From the NCBI GenBank assembly GCA_963573315.1, contig OY752150.1, positions 434,001 to 498,000 of the forward strand: 64,000 nt of DNA, written 5' to 3'. A model generated the notes under the pieces. That model had not been told where the DNA came from. It ran no database searches and worked only from the letters and a program-made list of their open reading frames with translations. Positions 50,311 to 59,083 of the stretch are shown here, piece by piece (the stretch's first letter is position 1; the number at the start of each line of letters is the position of its first letter). Source of the DNA: Entomortierella parvispora. Its lineage: Eukaryota; Mortierellomycota; Mortierellomycetes; Mortierellales; Mortierellaceae. The position numbers and the translations under genes were made by a program.

Positions 50311-51953
50311 ATGGCAGCAGGCACACTCACACTCTTCTGTCTCCTCAGTGGCGACTCCACAGCGTCCGCCTTCCCTCTCCAGATTTCCGCTGACAGCACA
50401 GTCGGCACGCTCAAGGATGCCATTGCAGCAAAAAACCCAGCCGCCTTGGGGCACATGGACGCCAGGGACTTGACGCTCTGGCGAGCTACGATTTCCTCCA
50501 ATGCCGACGAAATTATAGGAGACGAAGGTGCTGTCGGGCTTGACAGTCTGAGCGACAAAACCCCTTTAAAAAACCCAAGGATATGCCTCTCCAAGCTCTT
50601 CCCGGAGGCGCCTGACGACAGCACATACATTATTGTGGAGCGACCGAAAGGTATGTCCCTCTCTTATTGACAGACCCCTTACTGACTGCTACCATGCTAC
50701 CACTTTTTATTCAAGTTTAGAAATATAGAAAAAGGCTTCTGCTGACGCAGCATCTGTTCATAAAAATAGCCACAATCACGCCACAGACGCTGGAGCTGGA
50801 GGCGAAGATGGAGAAAATGCTGGTGGAGCTTGAGGACCTGCGTGGCGGCAAGAGTATCGTCGTGCTGAATGTTATCCTGCGGCCGAACCGCAGCGAGTGC
50901 TTCTCGTGGACGACAGACATGGAGACGACGTCTATAAAAGAGCTGGAGAAAGCCATTTATACAGAATATCCTGAGAGAGAGGACGGCGATGCTGTGGTGG
51001 CCATCATTCACGCTCGCGGGACTGCTCAGCATGAAGGCGGAGGGACAGAGCGCCCTGGGGACGACACGCGGTTCAGGAACATCATCAAGCAGTACTCGAA
51101 GACGAACACAAGGACGCTGACCGTGGCACTGGAGACACCGACCAAGAAGTACACCGACTTCACGCTCAGCGAAGTTAACCGCCTGTACGACTTAACGAAC
51201 ATGGATCCTCCTCAAATCGGGGACTTACCGCCTTTCACTGGCATCTCAACAGAGCCGCTGGAGTCCGATGCACACAAAAAATCGCTGCGGAGGCTTGAGG
51301 AAGAGCTCGAGGATAGGATACTGGCAATCCCTTCAGACACCTTATCTAACGAAGCCACATGCTCCGCCTATGTGTGCTCGTACCTCACGCAGGCTGTCCG
51401 GATTTTTGATGGTGCGCTGACACTGGCGCCTGAGAGAAAACTCAGAGGCAGGCATGGGCACGGGAAAGTGGATTACGCGATCGAGGCGCTTGCTAGCGAC
51501 GGCACTCGACACGTACTGGGCGTCACAGAGGTCAAGTACCAGGACTATGGCAAGGGGTTGGCGCAGAACATAGTGCAACTGGAGTCCTCGCTGACAGTGA
51601 GAAAGCGCAAGCGCAGCTGTGACGACGACGGAGAAGAAGAGCGGGAAGAGGACAGCTCTGTTCCCATGCGAGCGTATGGCATTGTCACTGATGCCGTCAA
51701 CTGGTTCTTTGTGGAGTGCACTATCGATCCGTCGCAAGACTCAGGAGACCGCCCCAAGTTCAAGATATCGAAGCTGAAGGACATCGTGAACTACAACGGC
51801 GACACTTGGAAAGCCGAGGCCAAGGCTGTGCTGGGGCAGATTGTGTGGCTCATGAGGAAGATGCACTCTGAGATCCCAGCACGCGAGCTCAGAACCAAAA
51901 AGCAGAAGTTCACCACAGCTGAGCAGTCTGCAAGCAAGATGGTGCGCGTGTAG
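50311..51953 (+). CDS. Crinkler (CRN)-type protein with PD-(D/E)XK nuclease-like C-terminal domain
   Basis: Two exons (50311-50650, 50770-51953) encode 507 residues. Residues 1-114 match the ubiquitin-like CRN header (LTLFCLLSGDSTASAFPLQI, then DLTLWRA), ending at the conserved junction motif (STYIIVERPKG). The intron falls exactly after that motif. Exon 2 starts with a coiled coil (LELEAKMEKMLVELEDLR), then a middle domain, then a restriction-endonuclease-like core: an acidic residue in GKVDYAIEA (near 347) and GVTEVKYQD (near 366), the D...ExK signature. A basic Lys/Arg stretch (RKRKRSC) may be a nuclear signal. In the CRN family the header is shared and the tail is a variable, often nuclease-like effector. 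No signal peptide is evident. Target and function are unknown. Confidence 0.85.
50664..50736 (+). repeat. Island inverted repeat IR3, inside the Crinkler intron
   Basis: A 73-bp segment matching the reverse complement of IR2. It occupies 73 of the 119 bases of the Crinkler intron (50651-50769), starting 14 bases after the gtatgt donor and ending 33 bases before the acceptor. Confidence 0.9.
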
Positions 51954-52030
51954 CCTTTAAAACACTCTTGCACCGGAGACCATTGTGTACTTCTAGTCGA
52001 ACTGTAACATACCAATACCATTTTTCGATT

Positions 52031-52093
52031 TTTCAAAATCTTGTCTGAGGGTGGTAGCAGTGGTAGCAGTCAAATACAGAGGGGTGGTCAATT
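52031..52093 (-). repeat. Island inverted repeat IR4, after the Crinkler stop
   Basis: Reverse complement of IR1 with about three mismatches in 63 bases. It starts 78 bases after the Crinkler stop. Together with IR3 it brackets the Crinkler tail exon, and together with IR1 it brackets the primase and Crinkler genes. Confidence 0.88.
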
Positions 52094-52291
52094 AAAGAGG
52101 GTCGCACAGGAAGACGGATGCATGCTGAAAAAGCAATCACAATCTCATCGCTATCGCATCTCATCTCAGCTTCGCCATCTACTTCGCCATGCTGCAGCAG
52201 ACTTAAAAGCTGCATGGAGGCCTCCTTTCGTCATTCCTCGCTCCTCCATTCCTCATTCACTCCAGCACCCACCTTCCGCCCCTTCTGAACG

Positions 52292-52946
52292 ATGACCAAC
52301 AGTAAGTTTCTCTGTTGCAGAAAACACGAGCCTTCGAGAGCCTCGAGCGAAGCGTAGAGGCGAGCAGTGCGAGTGTAGAGAACTCAGCCCGCTAACACAC
52401 CAAGAAACTTCCATAGGCAAGCCACAGAAGGACAGCAAGCTTAAATCCACCGAGCACTCAACGGAGTCTGCACTGGAGGCTGTCACACTCAGACTCAGAA
52501 ACCTGGAGCTGAAGCTTGATGAGAAGGATTGTGAGCTGGATGACATCCATGAAAGACTGGAGAGTACAGAGCTCGATCTGGAAGGCGCCAGGGCTGCTCT
52601 CCGTGATGCCAACCCTGAAAAAGTCTTCGTGGTGCTGAAGTTCAGAAATCCTAAGCAACTACTTGGTGGTGGTGCTTATCGCCTCTTCATCCTGCAACAA
52701 AAGACATTGAAGTCCAAGTTGCGTCAATTTAAAACCAAATTTCCTGACTTGGATGCTGTGAAGATGGATGAGCTGCAGTTGGGTCCTTCCCACAGAGGCG
52801 AGTCTGTGTATCAGCACATGAGGGATGACGACGATGCTCCAATCAAGTTCTCCCGCAAGAATTTTGTGCGTAAGGAAGACTGCACAGAGGAACAGATGAT
52901 AGAGTACATCCTTAGGGTCTACAACACACACACACGAGAGGAGTAG
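52292..52946 (+). CDS. Small coiled-coil protein of the island, family not recognised
   Basis: Two exons (52292-52301, 52417-52946) with a 115-bp intron (gtaagt donor, gctaacac branch, catag acceptor) encode 179 residues. About residues 10-80 form a charged coiled coil with heptads (LRLRNLELKLDEKDCELDDI). The C-terminal 100 residues are a compact alpha/beta-like domain (KVFVVLKFRNPKQLLGG, LFILQQKTLKSKLRQFK, IKFSRKNFVRKEDCTEEQ). The shape, a coiled coil then a short domain that reads like 'K-L/F-R ... Q-K-x-x-L', loosely recalls the C-terminal DUF3627-type domains of large DNA virus KilA-N/BRO proteins, but this is only a visual resemblance. It lies between IR4 and the transposase and reads in the same direction. 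Confidence 0.6.
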
Positions 52947-53077
52947 GGGCCCCTAGTGGCCAAGAGGACTAGGAAGCTGTAGGAGATGCAGGAAATAAAC
53001 TTGTATTGCAAGTGGCATTTGGGTTCCCACTCCCTTGTGTTGGCCAGACAAACGCGACCGGCACAATGTTTAGCCGG

Positions 53078-53127
53078 GTGCTAGAATGCAGAGAAGCTCT
53101 CTATAAAGGTGATCTGCATTCTAGCAC
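53078..53127. repeat. Perfect 15-bp stem-loop upstream of the transposase
   Basis: GTGCTAGAATGCAGA at 53078-53092 and its exact reverse complement at 53113-53127 enclose a 20-base loop that contains CTATAAAGG. It could be a transposase-binding end, a terminator of the small upstream gene or a promoter element with a TATA-like box. Confidence 0.7.
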
Positions 53128-53486
53128 CATGGCCCGTGCGTAAGACTTTGTGGATGAAGAGGAATGAGAGAAAACTGCTCGGCGAACATAAGGGTGCGTG
53201 GGTGTTTCTTGATCTCGAGAGTAGCGAGGCATAAATGCTTGTCTGGCAGACTCGTCTCTTTTTGAAGGCTGTCCGCTCTCGGACCCCTCCCAGCTGCAAC
53301 AGAGCGCTCTTGGAGGAGCGTGCACTTGGTTGTAAAACTGAGACCTCCTCGAGAGCCAGTATCGAACCTACGTATCATGGCCGAGGCACTTCCTCCGCCC
53401 TTCATTTCAAACGGCCAGCAGCCAAGGATGTCCCCTGGCAGCCTTTTGTCATTGTCGACTTTTGACAAACATCTAAGGACCTTTGA

Positions 53487-54845
53487 GCAGCGAACACGAA
53501 TGAGTACGATGCCATCGTGCAGACGCACTGGAAGTTCCTGTACAGGGACTGGCCTATTATTGACAGGGTGAAGCATCACCGCACAGAGATTGCCCCCGTG
53601 GTCGACATCGACAGCATCAAGACGTCTGTATTGGACCGCCTGGGGATCATACCCGTGTTCTTCTTCCTGACCATGATCTTCGCAAGAGCCTATCCCTGCC
53701 CGTACAGAAATGTCGAGAAGGGCGTCATGCTCCTCTACGTGCTCGTTAAAGGGGTGTCCCTGAGTGACATGGCACGGCACATCCCGAAAACCTCCTTCCA
53801 CACCATACACAAGGAGTTCTACATGTACAAACCAGCCGAGCTGAGCCGCCTTCTGACCAAGCTGCTGTCTGAGATGTTCTCGACGCTGAAGTCGCGCCAT
53901 CTTGCTGCCGAGAGGAACCCTCACCCCTTCAAGAACGTGACACTCAATCTGGACGGCCACGACTCCAGGATTACCTACGTGGGTGCCGACAAATCCAGCA
54001 TGTACTCGTACAAGCTGAAGAAATCAGGCTTCCGTGTGCAGGTGTGCACTGACATGAACAACATGGTACTGTTTGTGTCTGCGCCTGAGCCCTGCCGTGA
54101 CTACAATGACGGCACCATGCTACTTCGCCTAGGCCTGCAGAACAGGATCCACAAGCTGGACTGCGTGGCGTTGGATGGTGGGTACAATCTGTACATTGGC
54201 AAGTTAGTGGACAGCGCAGACGAGCTCGAGTATGAGAATTTCTGCTACCCTGTGCGCAAGACGCGTGGAATTGCGATGACTGACGAGGAGAAGGCCTACA
54301 ATGACATTTTTGGGAGCTTCCGGTCCAGTATCGAGAGCTACTTCGGGGAGATGCAGTCGACGTTCACCAAGTTCAGCCACACAGTCGTGAACAAGGTGGC
54401 TGAGAAGGATACGTTCGATATCCAGTACAAGCTGGCCTGTGTCCTGCTGAACATCAAAAAATTTGTGGCGCTCAAGAGCATCCCACCCGAGCAGCACCAC
54501 ACTCAGTGGCTCCAAGACAGCTTTGACTACCCTTCTCTTAAAGAGCAAGAGACCCTGTACACGCTCCCGAACATCCAGGCGAAGCTGTCCCAAAGCCAGG
54601 ATCTGCTTGCCACACGGCAGAAGTTTTTCGACATGACAATCTCCGCTCCTGCAGGGACAACCGATGTGGATATGGTACATGAAAACGAAATCAAGGTCGT
54701 TGGTCACCGAGGAGAAGGCGACGCGAGGGAGTACAACATCGTCCAGAAGAGCGTCGGCTTGAGCATGGCGACATGGGTATCAATCAACGCTGTCACTGAC
54801 AGGATGGCCATTGTCGAGTACCTGAAGTCCTTGAGGACGAGTTAG
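53487..54845 (+). CDS. DDE-superfamily transposase/endonuclease, start not resolved
   Basis: An open frame from 53487 to the stop at 54843-54845, about 450 residues. A DDE triad is visible: NLDGHD (near 53,950), ALDGGYN (near 54,170) and SSIESYFGEMQ (near 54,335), with the spacing of DDE_Tnp_4/Harbinger-type nucleases. A helical region precedes it (IPVFFFLTMIFARAYPCPYR), and the C-terminus is charged. The frame has no ATG before about 53,671, although conserved-looking residues start at 53,505. An upstream frame beginning at ATG 53377 (MAEALPPPFISNG) overlaps but is offset by one base. Either a first exon is missing or a frameshift has occurred. The right direct repeat begins eight bases after the stop. 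Confidence 0.75.
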   Translation, partial: AANTNEYDAIVQTHWKFLYRDWPIIDRVKHHRTEIAPVVDIDSIKTSVLDRLGIIPVFFFLTMIFARAYPCPYRNVEKGVMLLYVLVKGVSLSDMARHIPKTSFHTIHKEFYMYKPAELSRLLTKLLSEMFSTLKSRHLAAERNPHPFKNVTLNLDGHDSRITYVGADKSSMYSYKLKKSGFRVQVCTDMNNMVLFVSAPEPCRDYNDGTMLLRLGLQNRIHKLDCVALDGGYNLYIGKLVDSADELEYENFCYPVRKTRGIAMTDEEKAYNDIFGSFRSSIESYFGEMQSTFTKFSHTVVNKVAEKDTFDIQYKLACVLLNIKKFVALKSIPPEQHHTQWLQDSFDYPSLKEQETLYTLPNIQAKLSQSQDLLATRQKFFDMTISAPAGTTDVDMVHENEIKVVGHRGEGDAREYNIVQKSVGLSMATWVSINAVTDRMAIVEYLKSLRTS

Positions 54846-54853
54846 CTCTTCAA

Positions 54854-55235
54854 GGGGGTCGTCCCAGATCTGGATGGCAGTCCAAATTCGCTGGCACAGT
54901 CCATTTCCGCAACGAGCTGCACACACAGCCTGGCTTTTAAAACAGCGCCCAAGCCGCTAGCGTCTCTGAATCGTTCTCTAGAATAAAAGTCTCTCTTAGC
55001 CCTCAGAAATAATAAAAGTCCCTGGAGCAATGCCTGGCCTCCCAATTGCCTGTGCCGTCCAGATTGCGACGAGTGCGCGTGTTGCAGCCATAAGGCCTGA
55101 ATCCTGTGCCAGCCCTCGTAGGAAAGACATACACCCGCACCATCGGCCGTCCATAGAGTATGACTGCTGTTTTATTCTAGAAAATTTCTCAGGAGAGCAG
55201 AAAGCCCAGAGTGCGGCCTGAGTCTGGCAGACCCC
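54854..55235 (+). repeat. Right long direct repeat of the island
   Basis: Diverged copy of 46253-46632 with the same order of conserved blocks. It forms the 3' flank of the transposase and contains two AATAAA-like signals (near 54,982 and 55,010), so it may serve as a poly(A) region. Confidence 0.85.
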
Positions 55236-55565
55236 TAGGTGGAAAATAAATTTTCGTTTTACGAAGGTCGAATGGTCGATTCACTTATAGAGAGGGCCGG
55301 CAGCAAGCCAAGCCACCGCCACTCTGTTTATCTTTCGATCGATTGAGGGTCCCCCCTCCACCTCCAGCCGCACTGCATTCAGGCACATCCCTTTCTCATT
55401 ACATCCGCTTCGCCCCTGGGGTTGTCCTTGACCAGTTCTCGTCCCTTCCTGCTTCCTTCCGTCCTTTGTGGCTGTTCGCTCCTCTAGAAAACCAGACCTG
55501 CACTGCACCTCTTCTCATTCTCCATCCATCCACCTTCCATATATACACGCACATAGCCCACCCCA
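55236..55565. promoter_or_regulatory. Promoter region of the uS2m gene
   Basis: This 330-base spacer is rich in C/T (55340-55550), with a CCATATATACACG TATA-like sequence near 55,536. No gene is seen. Confidence 0.4.
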
Positions 55566-57150
55566 ATGGCCCCTTCCTCCCTTCTTCGCAGCTCTTTCCG
55601 AGGTAACCCTCATTCACCTCATTTAAAGCCGACCCTCTCTACAAACAGGACAAATCAATGCTACCTCGGAATCGGAATCAATGGACTCTGGACTGTCTCG
55701 GAAGCAAACAAACAGACCCCATTCTTTTTTTACCGCCCTTCACGATTTCCACTCCGGACTATGCATCCACACCAAGGACCGAGGGACTGGAAATCTCGCA
55801 GCCAGAGACTACCGCCTCGAAATGAACGCCAATCTGCTTCCCGGAATGAATGACAGGAGTTGTTTTTGAATGGGATGCATGCAAGAAGGCAAACGGCGTT
55901 GGAAGACAGCATACAACGAGCTTTCTCCGAGTAGTATGCTAATGTCTTCTTTTTACCATCCCATAGCTGCTCTTCGTGTCGCACAACAACCCAACCGCAC
56001 CTGGATGCGTGCCGGACAGACTGCATTGTACTCAACTGGAAAGGGATCTGGATCGGGATTGGGCGACGATGATATCCTGGATGCCATGATGGCTGGTATG
56101 GAGTCCGACTTCAAGGTCCCCGCCCCTGCCACCTCCGAGCCCGTTTCTGCCTCGACTTCAGAACCTGCTGTCGCCTCATCAGAGGATACTGTGGATCCTG
56201 AGCCAACACACATCAACAAGCCTGTCGACCTTGAGAAGCGTCTCAAGGCTCTTAGTAAGTTATCTTGCTATAGTACTTTTGGTGGTACTGATACGCAGGA
56301 ACAGGGGATCTGGACTAGAAACTCCCTCCCTCCCTTACCTATGGTATCTTTCTTGCACCACCCGGGACCACGGACTTATCTGTTTTAATTCATCACGATA
56401 GTGCCCGAGTTCTTGTCATATGGAGGTCAATTGGCTCCCAAGTCAAAGTCTGCATTGAACGATAACCCCAAGTCTAGGGATTTGACCATTGCCCAGCTGC
56501 TGGCCGCTGGATTGCACTTGGGACACAGCACCTCTCTCTGGAATGTCGCCTCTATGCCTTTTGTTTTTGGAGTGCGTGAGGGCATTAGCATCATCAACTT
56601 GGAACACACCATCACACACTTGCGCCGTGCCTGCACCGTTACCAAGGCCGTCGCCCGTCAGGGTGGTATCATTCTCTTTATTGGAACCCGCGACGGCATG
56701 GACCATGTGACGATCGACGCTGCCAAGTCTTGCAACTCATACTATGTTGCCTCCAAGTGGTGCCCTGGTACCATTACAAACGCCCAGGAGATTGTTGGAC
56801 CCCATACGCCACGTTTGCCCGGCGCTCAGGCCGGCGATCTGGCCAAGCCCTTCCGCCCTGATTTGGTTATTGTCCTCAACCCCATCGAGAACATGATTGC
56901 GATCAAGGAGGCCACCCGTTTCCATATCCCCACGATCGCCATCACGGACACGGATGTGGATCCCCGCATTGTTTCGTACCCTATTCCCGGAAACGACGAC
57001 TCTGTCCGTGGTGTGGAGCTCGTGGCCAAGGTGTTGGCCGAGGCTGCCAAGGAGGGTAACGAGTTGGCTGCAGCAGAATCCGTCGAGCGTACCAAGAAGA
57101 GAATTGAGGGACGGGTGGGCCGCATGAACTCATGGAGTGCACGCGCATAG
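55566..57150 (+). CDS. MRP4: Mitochondrial small-subunit ribosomal protein uS2m
   Basis: Three exons (55566-55602, 55967-56254, 56402-57150) encode 357 residues. The first intron is 364 bp, long for this window. It is the S2 protein of the mitoribosomal small subunit. The N-terminus (MAPSSLLRSSFRAALRVAQQ) is Arg/Ser-rich like a mitochondrial presequence. A mitochondrial extension rich in Ser/Ala/Glu follows. The S2 domain (about residues 125-330) shows HLGHSTSLWN, GIILFIGTRDG, YVASKWCPGTITN, PDLVIVLNPIENM and IPTIAITDTDVDP, the classical S2 blocks. The C-terminal tail is Ala/Glu/Arg-rich. The 5' exon was placed because the junction keeps frame with AALRVAQ. Confidence 0.93.
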
Positions 57151-57464
57151 ACAAAAATATTACAAATTCATAGGATTCATACTCGACAATTTCATTTCTT
57201 TTAAAAGCACATGTAAATCTAAAGAATGAGAGAAGGATGGAGAGGTGAATGGGAGAAAGAGGATGCGTTGACGGGTTGACGATGGGCTGACGGCGCGTGT
57301 TCTTGGGGTCGCGTCTCAGGCGGCTCTCTGCTCCATTTTTTGGGTCTGTCCTCTCCGATCAACCCACACCCACATTCCTCATCCCCTCCCTCTCTCCTTC
57401 TTCACTACACGCCTTCCACACACACATTCTCACTCTTTTCCCCCCTCATTCCCCATTCTCAATC
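57151..57464. other. Intergenic region
   Basis: This holds the 3' UTR of uS2m and the promoter of the PfkB kinase gene, with a C/T-rich run at 57380-57455. No gene was seen. Confidence 0.5.
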
Positions 57465-59083
57465 ATGGATCTCACCAAGCCAAAGGTCCTCGTTTACGGG
57501 TCCATCAACATCGGTATGTCCATTCCAACCCATGCATGACGCGCGCTTGCATGGGCGCAAGCTCTCCATGCAGAAAGGAATGCTGACTTGCCGAGTTCCT
57601 CTGTCTATGCTTCTCCGTGCTACCATAGATGACTTTTATGTCGTACCCCATATTGTTCGTTCAGGAGAGGTGTGTCGATCCCCCCTTCCCCCTTCTCCAC
57701 CCAGTGTCTAACTGATGTTGAGCCATATTCCACGGTGCTATCCAAGGTGTCACATTAACTTTTACCTTACGTGGCCGGCCCTCATAGACAATCTCCTCAA
57801 GCTCATACACCGTGAGTGCAGGTGGAAAGGGCAAGTAGCAAAAAAAACCCCCCGACAAAAACAGAAAGCTGCTTTACCTGAAGGATGGCAATACAGCGGG
57901 ACAACGATATTGTCATCCTTTTTTGAGCAAGAGTGCTAATCTAGTGCGTTGTGGGATGGCCATCGAAAAAAAATATATATACATAATAGGTGCCAACCAG
58001 TCTGTCGCTCTTGGACGCGCCGGCGCCAATGTGTATCATGCAGGAAAGATTGGAAAGGATGGTGTATGGGTCCAAAAGATCATGGAGGAGGCTGGTGTGG
58101 ATACCCAATATGTGAAGGTATCCTCGAACGAAGCCACAGGCCGAGCCATCATTCAATTAAGTCAGGAATCCCACGACAATTCGATCGTCCTGTTTCCAGG
58201 AACGAACCATACGGTGACTCTGGAGGAGGCTCATCATGTCTTGACCAACTTTGGAGAGGGCGATTGGATCGTCATGCAGAACGAGATGAGTTGCGGAGGA
58301 GAAATCATGCGAGCTGCGAAAGAGAGAGGTAAGTTGATAATTCTTGAGGAGGAACCGGAAGGAACAGCTGGAGTCTGGGTTAAAACCCCACTCATATGGA
58401 TGTCACAATTCCATTTTAGGAATGACCATCTGCTTCAACCCTTCGCCCATGACGACGGAACTACCAAGGGAGTACCCATTACACTTGGTGGACTATTTGC
58501 TGATCAACGAGATTGAGGCGCAAGGACTGTACTCTTATCTGACCGCTGCCAACAACAAGAGCGATGCGGATTCCGTCTCGTCTTCGTCCCATATCACTGC
58601 TTCCGAGAGCTTTCCCGTCCTGGAGAAAGCCTATGGACAGATCAGCGGAATTATCATCACGCTTGGAGGCGACGGACTCGTAGCCAGGTTCCGGATCAAT
58701 GAGGAAGATAACAATATGAAGGAATTCCGTCTTGGTATCGTCAAGGGAAATGTTGTGAACACGACCGGTGTAAGCCCTCCCCGCACACACACTCTTTTCG
58801 CGGTAGAAAAGAACGTCAGCTCAAATGCTTCCATTTTCTCACGCTAATCCTTGTCCACATCATTTTTTTATAGGCTGGAGATACCTTTTCGGGGTACTTT
58901 GTGGCAAATCTTGCTCGTAACCAGGAGCTCAACAAGCGTTTCACAGCCGAGCAGTACAGAGACGCACTGGAAGAGGCGAGCCATGCGGCTTCTTTGGCTG
59001 TGAGCAAAGAGGGTGCGATGGATTCTATTCCCATCAAAGATGACGTCGACAAGGCTATTCGCACCAAGGAAAAGCTCGAGTGA
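57465..59083 (+). CDS. PfkB-family carbohydrate kinase, ribokinase type
   Basis: Six exons (57465-57513, 57629-57669, 57788-57830, 57990-58328, 58420-58769, 58874-59083) encode 343 residues. It phosphorylates a sugar such as ribose with ATP; the substrate is inferred from the ribokinase-like motifs. Near residue 42-50 is the GGKGANQSVALG sugar-binding motif. GAGDTFSGYF near 274-283 is the PfkB signature with the catalytic Asp. LFPGTNHTVT and EGDWIVMQNEMS are further ribokinase-like blocks. Exons 2 and 3 are only 41 and 43 bases, and they were found by requiring the missing ISSSSYTVSAGGKG segment. Intron 3 has a GC donor (AAAGG|gcaagt), like intron 3 of the Nudix gene. Confidence 0.88.

Larger units (their letters stand above)
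46253..55235. mobile_element. Putative mobile island: primase-helicase, Crinkler, coiled-coil protein and DDE transposase between direct repeats
   Basis: A stretch of about 9 kb lies between the conserved VPS15 and uS2m genes and is bounded by two diverged direct repeats of about 380 bp. It contains a virus/plasmid-type PrimPol-D5 replicase, a Crinkler effector-like gene, a small coiled-coil gene, a DDE transposase and four alternately oriented short repeats. None of these belongs to the housekeeping set around it, and its coding regions look richer in G/C at third codon positions than the neighbours. I see no target-site duplication. Whether this is one element, nested elements, or a repeat-rich accessory locus cannot be settled from this single copy. 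Confidence 0.55.

Noticed and set aside
52302..52320. 19-base GT...AG intron in the small coiled-coil gene
   Set aside because: Too short to splice. The 115-bp intron to 52416 has a proper branch site and preserves the frame.
46253..55235. LTR retrotransposon interpretation of the two direct repeats
   Set aside because: No gag, reverse transcriptase, RNase H or integrase lies between them, the ends are not TG...CA, and the repeats are too diverged for a recent LTR pair.
55603..55966. Reading-through frame in the first intron of uS2m
   Set aside because: It ends at a stop without S2 similarity, whereas splicing to 55967 gives the continuous mitochondrial protein.
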